Shown here in pieces: positions 41,456 to 49,295 of a DNA stretch of 64,000 nucleotides. Each line of letters starts with the position of its first letter. The stretch's first letter is position 1. A program made the translations under genes and the position numbers. The DNA comes from GCA-2720975 sp964467985. GTDB lineage: Bacteria; Planctomycetota; UBA1135; GCA-002686595. The stretch covers positions 56,262 to 120,261 of the forward strand of contig CAYXTP010000014.1 in assembly GCA_964467985.1 (NCBI GenBank), read 5' to 3'. The notes under the pieces were generated by a model that did no database searches, was not told the origin of the DNA, and worked only from the letters and a program-made list of their open reading frames with translations.

Positions 41456-42276
41456 CCGGTACCCTGCGCATCTTGCGGTCCGAGTTTGACCGGCTCATCC
41501 GCAGTCTCAGTCTGTGGGTCGTGGGCTTTGCTGTGTGCTCCGTCGCGGCCATCAGCGCCCTCGCTTCTTCGGTGGAAATCGCTGGTCAGGGAATGGTCGA
41601 GAGCGGAGGTGGTTGGTCCGCCATGCTGGCGGGCATGCGCGTCGGCCTGGCGCTGACCGTGTTCGCTCTGCTCGTGGCCAGTGCTCGCAGCCTTGCGGGT
41701 GACCACGAGTCCGGTCTCCTGCGCATGGCCGTAACGCGCAGTACGGCGCGACCGGCACTGGTGGTGGGCAGACTTCTCATCGCTCCACTGCCTATCTTGG
41801 GCGGGCTCTTGGTTTCGTTCCTTGGCGCTTGGCTCGTGGCCCGCTCCCAATTGGACTTCGGGCCGCTTGTGGAAGACGGCTACGAGATCTTGAGCGCAGA
41901 GGAACTCGGTAGCGAAGTGCGCGGCGCCCTATTCGCCACTCTGCCAGCGCTGGTCGCGATCTGGGCCTTTGGTCTCTTGGTCTCATCCTGCTCGCGCAGC
42001 GCGGTGGGTGCAGTGGCCGCAGCACTCGTTCTCTTTGTGACATTCGACTTGGTGAAGGAGTCACTCAGTCCCGAGCACACGTACCTGATCTTCGCCAGCT
42101 TTGCCCCAAGCTTGGCCGACTCCTCGGCCCTCGGCGAGGCGACTCAAGTCGTCCAGGGCTTTTCCGACAGGGGCTTTCCCGACGACCTGATGCGGCTTGC
42201 CCTGTGGCTGCCCTGGGCCCAGGCACTCTTGCTTTTGGGAGTCACGGTGGCGGTGATGCGGCGCAGAACGCTCTGA
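41452..42276 (+). CDS. ABC-2 type transporter permease
   Basis: The 274-residue protein has about six hydrophobic helices: LWVVGFAVCSVAAISALAS, VGLALTVFALLVASARSLAG, a pair around APLPILGGLLVSFLGAWLVA, LPALVAIWAFGLLVSSCSRSAVGAV and a final one, with a cytoplasmic ADHESGLLRMAVTRSTARP-like loop. This is the architecture of NatB/ABC-2 permeases. It shares a 4-nt overlap with the ATPase gene, which should energise it. A hairpin follows the stop. Confidence 0.85.
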   Translation: MTGTLRILRSEFDRLIRSLSLWVVGFAVCSVAAISALASSVEIAGQGMVESGGGWSAMLAGMRVGLALTVFALLVASARSLAGDHESGLLRMAVTRSTARPALVVGRLLIAPLPILGGLLVSFLGAWLVARSQLDFGPLVEDGYEILSAEELGSEVRGALFATLPALVAIWAFGLLVSSCSRSAVGAVAAALVLFVTFDLVKESLSPEHTYLIFASFAPSLADSSALGEATQVVQGFSDRGFPDDLMRLALWLPWAQALLLLGVTVAVMRRRTL

Positions 42277-42285
42277 GGCTGCGAG

Positions 42286-42309
42286 TGCCGGATGTGTAAA
42301 CATCTGGCA
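42286..42309 (+). terminator. Hairpin downstream of the ABC permease gene
   Basis: TGCCGGATGT (42286-42295) and ACATCTGGCA (42300-42309) form a 10-bp RNA stem with one G-U pair and a GTAA tetraloop, 10 nt after the TGA. No U tract follows. GNRA-like tetraloops give stable 3' ends. Confidence 0.5.
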
Positions 42310-42382
42310 CGTAGTGGCATGTGCGGGTTACTCCATGCCAGGCGTTCTTGGTACTCGTTCGAGCTGAGGCACTGGAGTACGC

Positions 42383-43360
42383 TTGAAGCACCCCATGCAC
42401 ACCGCACTACTCCACTGCCGTACCGAGTTGTCCCCCGTGCGGACCCTGCCCCCCAGTTCTCCTCTGCGCCTCATCGGCTGGGCGGCGCTTGGGCTCCTGC
42501 CGAGTTGCCTGACTGCACCCTCTTATCCTCTGCCGGAGCCCCTACCGGAAGTCCTTGAGTGGTCCGCCGGCCAAGAGCAGGCGGGGAATTTCTTGGGACT
42601 GGAAGTACGCGAGAATGACAGCGACTCGCTAGAAGATCTCTTCTTTGAGCCCGGAGTGAAGGTGACACGCGTGGTCGCCAACTCGCCCGCGGCGCAAGCG
42701 GGTTTCAAGGTGGGCGACGTGTTGTTGCAAGTGGGCGAATTCGAGGTCAATGATCCCGGAGCGCTGGACACACTCATCGACCAGGCAGCAGTTGGTGTGG
42801 ACTTGACGTTGCGCGCAAGTCGCGGGGACTCGGCCTTCGACGTGCACGTCCAATTGGTTTCCGAGGGCACCGCAGGACCGGCTGCAGATCTGGTTTGGCG
42901 TCGGGATCCGGCTCGCACACGTGCTGGCTGGTTGACCGCCGGCGGTGGTGCGCGCCTCGTGAGTATGGACCCCGAGGGGCCTGTGGCACGGGCGAACATC
43001 GAAGTGGGCAGTGTGGTCAAGACGCTCGATAGCGTGCCCGTCCACTCGGCGCGGTCACTGATCCGCAAGGTCCAGGCGCTGCCCGAAGGAACAACCGTGA
43101 GCTTGGGAGTCATTGACCGGCAAGGAAATTACTCCGAGGTCAGGGTCGTCTTGCTTGACGTGCCACGGCGGGTCCTGGATTTCGATTTGCCTTTCCTCAT
43201 CAACTACACGTCCAATGCGGATGGCAGCGTCGTCTCGCTGAGTCTATTGGACGCCTGGATCATCTGGCTCATGCACTACGAGCGCACTGAGCTCGAAGAG
43301 CACTGGAGCTTCCTGCGCTTCATCCGCTTCTCAAGCGGAGTTGGAGAACTCGGCCAGTGA
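42383..43360 (+). CDS. Lipoprotein with two PDZ domains
   Basis: The 325-residue protein carries a signal sequence and a lipobox (LLPSC). Two PDZ-like units follow: VTRVVANSPAAQAGFKVGDVLLQVGEFEV, and a second, weaker one (ARLVSMDPEGPVARANIEVGSVVKTLDS). PDZ domains bind protein C-termini. There is no protease domain. The start TTG at 42383 has GGAG 5 nt upstream; ATG 42395 is an alternative. Its TGA overlaps the GTG of the next gene, so the trio of secreted proteins is translationally coupled. Confidence 0.78.
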   Translation: MKHPMHTALLHCRTELSPVRTLPPSSPLRLIGWAALGLLPSCLTAPSYPLPEPLPEVLEWSAGQEQAGNFLGLEVRENDSDSLEDLFFEPGVKVTRVVANSPAAQAGFKVGDVLLQVGEFEVNDPGALDTLIDQAAVGVDLTLRASRGDSAFDVHVQLVSEGTAGPAADLVWRRDPARTRAGWLTAGGGARLVSMDPEGPVARANIEVGSVVKTLDSVPVHSARSLIRKVQALPEGTTVSLGVIDRQGNYSEVRVVLLDVPRRVLDFDLPFLINYTSNADGSVVSLSLLDAWIIWLMHYERTELEEHWSFLRFIRFSSGVGELGQ

Positions 43361-44958
43361 TCTCCATCTCGAGTTTTGCTGCGGCTCTTCTGAGCACCGC
43401 TCTGCTGGGAGAGCTCGGGGCTGAGGGCGGCGTGCACGCCAAGGAGGCCAAGACACGGGCCGCGCAGGATGTCTTCTTCATTGACTCCAGCCTGGAACTC
43501 GACGCGCGATTGTTGAGCTGGAGAGTCTTGACCGGGGTCGGCAGGGAGGGCCGGGGTCAACGCGACCTGGTGCTCACCCTGCTCTTGGATAACGGCAGTC
43601 GTGAGTTGCGGCTGCACAACCTGAACAAGCGGGGCGTTGAGAGGGATCCGCGTGTGCGCGTCTCCATCAAGGAGGATATCACCGCTTGGAGTGTGGCCAA
43701 TGTGCGTCCGGAGGCGGGTTTGGAGTTGTTGCTCATCACGGATTCAGGAGTCTGGTCCTACAGCGTCACCCATAGCGGCTACCGAGGAAACGTGCAGGCG
43801 CTGGTGAAGGCGCCCATGTTGTTTGACATCCCAAGCCCCGACGCCTTTCCCTATTGGGCCTACCGCCTACCGTCGTCGCGCGGCGCTGGGCTCGACCCAA
43901 TTCTGCTCCCGCAAGCCGAGGGGCTCGTACTCTGGTCAGCGCAAACCGATGACGCCGGGGATTCGTTCTACACCCAACAGCACGTTGTGGGCGCCGACTC
44001 GGAGGATCCGTACCTGGACTATGTTGAATCCTACGACGCGATACGCCGTTACCGAAACGCCAGCGATCGCAACGGCCCGTTCATGGGAGACGGTGACGAC
44101 GGAGGGGACATGCTCGCCTCGGCGCAGGGCTTTGACGCGCCCGCCGTGGTGGATGTGGATGGTGATGGCCGCAGGGACGTTCTCGCCCTAGGAGAAGACG
44201 GCTTGCGCGTGTACCTATCAGCCGGCCGCGTGCCTACGCGTACGGAGCCGATGCCGAAATACATGGATCCCGGGGACGGACGCCGGCGACTAATGCTGAG
44301 CGATGTCGACAGTGACGGGGACATCGATTTCCTGGTGATCCTGCAGGGCGACCTGAAGTCTCTCGGCAAGGCGCCCGCCAAGATCCTTGTACTGATCAAC
44401 GATGGGCATCGCCTGCTTCCTGACAAACCGACCCAGGTGCTGAAACTGGATGGCACGGAATTGCGGGTGCAGGTCACCGATGTGAATGGCGACGGTCGCG
44501 GCGATCTGGTCGTGCGCAAGTTCGAATTGCCTGGCGTGACGGACGCCATCACAGGCTTGAAATTCGAGTTCACGCATCTTGTGTTCTTCGGTGAAGGGCG
44601 CGCGTTTGCCCGCAAGCCGGCGGTCAAGCACGTAGAGACCTACGACGAACGCAACGTTCAAGACGCAGTCGGGAACTACGAGTTGCGGGCCGATTGCAGC
44701 GGCGATGGCGTTGCAGACCTGGCTGCTGTGGACCTGGAAGGCCGCATCACGCTGCGCCGTATCAAGTTCCGGGACGGCGGCCTGTTTCGATCCGATTCCT
44801 GGAGTCTGGATCCGGCTCCATGGAAGTCGTTTGACACCCCCGGCGAACTCACTTCCCTGCGTGTGCAAGATCTGAATGGAGATGGTCTCGGCGACCTGAT
44901 CTCGGGTAGCGAGCGTCGGCTGACAATCCAGGTCACCCAGCGACGGGGTTCCAGGTGA
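43357..44958 (+). CDS. FG-GAP/VCBS repeat protein I
   Basis: The 533-residue protein starts at GTG 43357 (overlapping the PDZ gene's stop) with a signal-like N-terminus. It carries several FG-GAP/VCBS-type calcium-binding units: VVDVDGDGRRDVLALG, LSDVDSDGDIDFLVI, VTDVNGDGRGDLVVRK, RADCSGDGVADLAAVD and VQDLNGDGLGDLISGS. These DxDxDGxxD loops occur in beta-propeller secreted proteins of integrin type. It is probably exported and calcium-stabilised. Function unknown. Confidence 0.82.
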   Translation: MISISSFAAALLSTALLGELGAEGGVHAKEAKTRAAQDVFFIDSSLELDARLLSWRVLTGVGREGRGQRDLVLTLLLDNGSRELRLHNLNKRGVERDPRVRVSIKEDITAWSVANVRPEAGLELLLITDSGVWSYSVTHSGYRGNVQALVKAPMLFDIPSPDAFPYWAYRLPSSRGAGLDPILLPQAEGLVLWSAQTDDAGDSFYTQQHVVGADSEDPYLDYVESYDAIRRYRNASDRNGPFMGDGDDGGDMLASAQGFDAPAVVDVDGDGRRDVLALGEDGLRVYLSAGRVPTRTEPMPKYMDPGDGRRRLMLSDVDSDGDIDFLVILQGDLKSLGKAPAKILVLINDGHRLLPDKPTQVLKLDGTELRVQVTDVNGDGRGDLVVRKFELPGVTDAITGLKFEFTHLVFFGEGRAFARKPAVKHVETYDERNVQDAVGNYELRADCSGDGVADLAAVDLEGRITLRRIKFRDGGLFRSDSWSLDPAPWKSFDTPGELTSLRVQDLNGDGLGDLISGSERRLTIQVTQRRGSR

Positions 44959-46616
44959 TGATCGCGACGCTTCTGACTCTTGGCGCCCTGGCCCATGGCG
45001 GCGGTGTTGATGGCGACAATGGCCTGCAGACTCTGATCCAGCTGGAGCTGGGATCCGCGGACCTCACCTTGCGCGATATGGACGGGGATCGGGACCTGGA
45101 CCTCGTGCGCGTAAGCGGGTCGGGCCTGGCCATCTACGCCCTAGACGAACACGGTCTCTATCCGAGCGACCCGACAGCCGTCTTGGAATGGCCGGCCGGC
45201 AGGACTGCGTGGACCGTCAAGGACATGGACGCCTCGGGCGCGGACTGCATCCTGTTGTTGACTCAGGACGGCACGGTCTCGCGTTTCGACTTCGATGGCC
45301 AGACAATTGAGCCCGGCCCGACGCTCGTGAAGGACGAGGTGTTCTTGCCGCCCGGCATTACCGCCATGGAGTTCTCCAGAGACGTGAACGGAGATGGCCG
45401 CCCGGACCTCATTTTGCCCACTCGCAGGGCCCATCACGTCTACCTTGCGAGCGAGCAGGGGTTTGAAGAGCCCCTGATCATTGCCTTCGACCTCTCGGTA
45501 AGTCTTGCAGTGGGCTCGCCCCACCAGTTGGGAGCGCGGGTGGGCCGCAACGTATCCGTGCCCAAGTTCCGCATGGTCGACTTGGATGGGGACGGTGAAC
45601 CGGACCTGATTTCGCAGACTCGCAATTTGGTGGCCGCACACCTGGCCGGCGCCGAAGGGCTGCCCACGGAACCCACCTGGACCATGGATCTGAAAGCCTT
45701 GCGAGAGGAGTTGCCCCGGCACTCAGACCTCGACTTTGACGACCTACTGGCCAATGTGGACGAGGAGGTCTCTTGGGCGCTGCGCGATCTGGACGGTCAA
45801 ATGCCGCGAGACCTAATCGTCGTTCTGGGCTCCAAGTTTCGGGTTTACCTGGGTGGCTCGCGAACGGGCCCACGCGAGACGCCGGATCAGGTGTTGAAGT
45901 CCAGCGGCAAGGTGCTGGGTTGGTTCGTTCGCCAAGTGCGCGCGGACAACCTGCCCGAGTTGCAGATCGTGCGCGGCGAGCGTATCAGCCTGGGGCGCGT
46001 ACTGCGCTACTTGATCCTGCCCGGCAAGCTCGACTTTGACATCTACACGTACACCAACTCCAAGGGTACGTTCAGCCGCAGCCCCACCCAACGGGGGCGC
46101 ATATCCGTGGAGGTCCCGCGACTGTTGCCGCTCATCGAGGAGGCCGAGGAAATCGGCGAGGCCGTGATGCAACAGCTTGAGATTCCTGCCAGGCGCTTGA
46201 ATTGGAACGGTGAAGAAGCTGCCAACGACGTGGTGGATGTGGACGGCGACACCTTGTCTGTGTACCTCAACTGCGCTCCCGATGAGGATCGTCTGGAGCG
46301 TGCATGGACCGGCACGCCTGACATCATGGGCCTGCTCGAAGTCTTGGTCCTCGAGGATCTCGACTCTCTGGGCGACCAGGGCAACATCACGCTCAATATG
46401 AGCGATCTGTTTGAACGGGACTACTCGGCGGGCGCGGCGCTGCGCCGGTCACGCAAGGATCTAAGCCCTGAGTGGTCCCTGAAAGTGCCCGGGCTCAGAG
46501 AAGCCGAGCAAGTCGTGATCCTGCCCACCGACCTGACGGGATCGGGACAGGATGACCTCGTGTTGTGTTCCCTCGTTGAGAATCAGTGGACCGTGAGGGC
46601 CTTGGTACGCGATTGA
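44955..46616 (+). CDS. FG-GAP/VCBS repeat protein II
   Basis: The 553-residue protein starts at GTG 44955 or ATG 44958, overlapping the stop of the previous gene. It resembles protein I in having calcium-loop units: LRDMDGDRDLDLVRVS, SRDVNGDGRPDLILPT, MVDLDGDGEPDLISQT and a late VDVDGDTLSVYLN. Its N-terminus is a weak signal peptide (MMIATLLTLGALAHG). It is the third gene in a tightly coupled trio and could form a complex with the PDZ protein and protein I. Confidence 0.8.
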   Translation: MMIATLLTLGALAHGGGVDGDNGLQTLIQLELGSADLTLRDMDGDRDLDLVRVSGSGLAIYALDEHGLYPSDPTAVLEWPAGRTAWTVKDMDASGADCILLLTQDGTVSRFDFDGQTIEPGPTLVKDEVFLPPGITAMEFSRDVNGDGRPDLILPTRRAHHVYLASEQGFEEPLIIAFDLSVSLAVGSPHQLGARVGRNVSVPKFRMVDLDGDGEPDLISQTRNLVAAHLAGAEGLPTEPTWTMDLKALREELPRHSDLDFDDLLANVDEEVSWALRDLDGQMPRDLIVVLGSKFRVYLGGSRTGPRETPDQVLKSSGKVLGWFVRQVRADNLPELQIVRGERISLGRVLRYLILPGKLDFDIYTYTNSKGTFSRSPTQRGRISVEVPRLLPLIEEAEEIGEAVMQQLEIPARRLNWNGEEAANDVVDVDGDTLSVYLNCAPDEDRLERAWTGTPDIMGLLEVLVLEDLDSLGDQGNITLNMSDLFERDYSAGAALRRSRKDLSPEWSLKVPGLREAEQVVILPTDLTGSGQDDLVLCSLVENQWTVRALVRD

Positions 46617-46654
46617 GGAGCGGGGCGCGCGGGGGGGAAGGTTATGATTCCCCC

Positions 46655-48295
46655 ATGAAGTTCGTGCTACCCTTGCCTAGGGCCTCCAGCGCCCCTGCGG
46701 GACTGCTTTGCCTGGCTTTGCTGGCCCTTGCTGGATGTTCGGATTCCGAGTCCGTGACGGGCCCCGAGCAAACGCCATCCACGCCGGGCTCAAAGCGCAA
46801 CCTGATTCTGATCGCCGTGGACACTTTGCGAGCGGACCACCTTGGCTGCCACGGATCCGACATCGCTACGCCGACCATGGATGCGCTGGCCGCTTCCGGC
46901 GCCCGCTTCTCCAGCGCGCGCGCCCACATCCCGTTGACCGGGCCAAGTCACGCGTCCCTATTCACTTCGAGCGTGCCCTCGGACCACGGATGCACGGTGA
47001 ACTCCCAGAGTTTTCCCGAAGCCAATCACACCCTGGCTGAAATCCTGAGCGAGCACGGTTGGTCCACCGCAGCTTTCGTGAGTCTGGGAGTGTTGAGCGA
47101 CCGCTTCGGATTCGCCCAGGGGTTTGACACCTACGGAGGCACGTTCATCCGACGTTGGTGGAAGTCTTCGGAGGAGGTCAACGCGCGCCTGAACAAGTGG
47201 CTGACGACCAAGACGCCATCGAGTCCACTGTTCCTCTTCGTGCACTACTCGGACCCTCATTCCCCCTACGCTCCCCCCAATCGGGAATACCCGATGATCC
47301 AGGTGAAGCGCGGGGACACGCTTGTAGCGCAGGTGCCAGCGGACTCTCGCGATCATGTGGTCAAGGTTCAGGTCAAACAGCTGCGCGAGGACTTCGAATT
47401 TGTGCTGCCCGAAGGCCTGAGCGCCCAAGAAGTGGGCTGTTGGATGATTCGCACCGACGACCGCAAGGTGGCTCTCAAATTCGCGGAGGGTGAGGGAGAC
47501 TTCGTGCAGAGCCAGCGAGGTGCGCCTGGGTTCAAGGACCTCCCACGCGCGTTCCGACTCATCAACCTGGACCAGGCTGAGAAGCAAGTGCAGCTGCGGA
47601 TCACTCTTCGAGAGCAGCTGGATGCGGAGAAACTCAAGTCGCTCTACCGCCAAGAGGTGGCCTATGTCGACTCGCAAATGGGATTGGCGATCGAGGCCCT
47701 GCGCGGAGCAGGCTTGTGGGAGAATTCGGTCGTCGTGTTCACCGCCGACCACGGAGAGGGTCTGGGAGAGCACGATCTCGTCGGCCATGTAGACCAGCTC
47801 TACGATTCACTGCTCCATGTGCCTCTGATTGTCGTCGCTCCTGGGCTGGTGCAACCCGGCACGGTCATCGATGCACCTGCGGGACATGTGGATGTGTTGC
47901 CTACCGTGCTGGATCTCCTCGGAATCTCGGTGACCGATCGGTTCCGCGGGCAGAGCCTGATGCCGCTACTCCAAGGCGCCTCCTCCACAGACCGCCACCC
48001 GCTCCTGGGGGAAACGCACATGCCCGAAGCCAAGACCAATCAGCGATCGATTGTTCACGCGGGCTTCAAGTACATCCTGCACCAAGCAGATGGCTCGCAG
48101 GAGCTCTACGATCTCGGCCAGGACCCCGGGGAGAAGGACGACTTGGCCACGACCCAACCGGAAAAACTGGCAGAGATGAAGGCCCTACTGGAGAGTGCCT
48201 TTGCCATTCAAGTCGGCCCGGGAGTTACGGGCGAAGGCCAGGACCTATCTGAAGAGGACAAACTCAACCTGCGCGGAATCGGGTACGCGCGTTAG
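46655..48295 (+). CDS. Sulfatase-like hydrolase (lipoprotein) with a large insert
   Basis: The 546-residue protein has a lipobox (LALAGC) and the alkaline-phosphatase/sulfatase fold: metal ligand Asp in LILIAVDTLRADHLGCHG, the nucleophile region HIPLTGPSHASLFTS, and TADHGEGLGEHDL near the end. The nucleophile motif lacks the C/S-x-P-x-R sequence of true sulfatases and carries Thr instead, as in phosphatase or phosphotransferase relatives. A block of about 100 residues (YPMIQVKRGDTLVAQ to KQVQLRITL) interrupts the domain and has a beta-rich look. It may act on a sulfated or phosphorylated glycan; a sulfotransferase gene follows. The start ATG 46655 is chosen over an earlier in-frame codon. Confidence 0.8.
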   Translation: MKFVLPLPRASSAPAGLLCLALLALAGCSDSESVTGPEQTPSTPGSKRNLILIAVDTLRADHLGCHGSDIATPTMDALAASGARFSSARAHIPLTGPSHASLFTSSVPSDHGCTVNSQSFPEANHTLAEILSEHGWSTAAFVSLGVLSDRFGFAQGFDTYGGTFIRRWWKSSEEVNARLNKWLTTKTPSSPLFLFVHYSDPHSPYAPPNREYPMIQVKRGDTLVAQVPADSRDHVVKVQVKQLREDFEFVLPEGLSAQEVGCWMIRTDDRKVALKFAEGEGDFVQSQRGAPGFKDLPRAFRLINLDQAEKQVQLRITLREQLDAEKLKSLYRQEVAYVDSQMGLAIEALRGAGLWENSVVVFTADHGEGLGEHDLVGHVDQLYDSLLHVPLIVVAPGLVQPGTVIDAPAGHVDVLPTVLDLLGISVTDRFRGQSLMPLLQGASSTDRHPLLGETHMPEAKTNQRSIVHAGFKYILHQADGSQELYDLGQDPGEKDDLATTQPEKLAEMKALLESAFAIQVGPGVTGEGQDLSEEDKLNLRGIGYAR

Positions 48296-48312
48296 CCCCC
48301 CCGCTCTCCCGC

Positions 48313-49221
48313 ATGTCTTCCGCCCACCCTGTTTGGAGCCCTGAAACCACAGAATTGGCTCGGCACCGCAAGCGCTTGCGCGGTCGCCGGCGCAAGCTGC
48401 TTCTCAAGCTGGCCAGCCGCATTCCCAGTGCGCCGTTTCGAGTGCTGCCAGAGTTCCTGATTATCGGAGCCGCTAAGAGCGCCACCACGACTCTCTACGC
48501 TTACCTGGAACAGAGCCCACACGTGGCCTGGTCCCTGCGCAAGGAGGCATTCTTCTTCAATCAGACCTTCCATTGGGGGCTGAATTGGTATCGCGCATTC
48601 TTCCCATTGCGTTCGCAGGTACGACGTCAGGCCAGGCGAATTGGCGGGCAGGTTCAAACCGGTGAGGGTTCACCCGACTACCTCTTTCATCCTCATGTGG
48701 CTCGCCGAGTGAAGGACACGCTGCCGGATGTGAAGCTCGTGGCGATCCTGCGTAACCCGATTGACCGCGCCTACTCGTTCTACAAGCATCAGATCATGCG
48801 CACTAACGAACCGCTGACTTTCGAAGAGGCGATCGATGCTGAAGAAAAGCGCTTGAAAGGAGAGCTGGAGCGGATGGAATCGGACGACCGCTACGCATCC
48901 TTTGCACGTCAACACTATTCGTACAAGGCCCGCGGACGGTACATGGAACAACTCGATCGGTGGCTCGAGCACTTTCCGCGCGAGCAGATTCTGGTGCAAC
49001 TCACGGATGATTTGCGTAGCGAGCCGCAAGCCACGGTCGACGAATTGACTCAGTTTCTTGGCCTACCGGCCATTGAAGTGCAGATACCCAAGCGCACCCA
49101 CGAGGGGGTCCGCATCGACGCCATGCAGGACGCCGTGCGCGCTCGACTGGTGGAATACTTCCGGCCGCACAACGCGCGCCTGGAGCAGTTCCTGGGTCGT
49201 GACTTGAACTGGGACTGCTGA
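48313..49221 (+). CDS. Sulfotransferase
   Basis: The 302-residue protein transfers sulfate from PAPS to a hydroxyl or amine. The 5'-phosphosulfate loop is GAAKSATTTLYAYLEQ; the 3'-phosphate-binding block is LRNPIDRAYSFYKHQ. The N-terminus is very basic (RHRKRLRGRRRKLLLK). The overall pattern is of the heparan-sulfate N-deacetylase/N-sulfotransferase type. It lies 17 bp downstream of the sulfatase-like gene. The acceptor is probably a polysaccharide or lipid, but this is not visible. Confidence 0.85.
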   Translation: MSSAHPVWSPETTELARHRKRLRGRRRKLLLKLASRIPSAPFRVLPEFLIIGAAKSATTTLYAYLEQSPHVAWSLRKEAFFFNQTFHWGLNWYRAFFPLRSQVRRQARRIGGQVQTGEGSPDYLFHPHVARRVKDTLPDVKLVAILRNPIDRAYSFYKHQIMRTNEPLTFEEAIDAEEKRLKGELERMESDDRYASFARQHYSYKARGRYMEQLDRWLEHFPREQILVQLTDDLRSEPQATVDELTQFLGLPAIEVQIPKRTHEGVRIDAMQDAVRARLVEYFRPHNARLEQFLGRDLNWDC

Positions 49222-49231
49222 GCGAGTGAGG

Positions 49232-49253
49232 CCCCTGGTTTCGGGGGCAGGGG
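49232..49253 (+). terminator. Short hairpin after the sulfotransferase gene
   Basis: CCCCTG (49232-49237) can pair with CAGGGG (49248-49253). It is 10 nt after the TGA. The stem is short and without a U tract; weak. Confidence 0.25.
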
Positions 49254-49295
49254 ATATGCTGGAAAGCCCTTCCTTTCCATCGATCCGAGGTCCCC

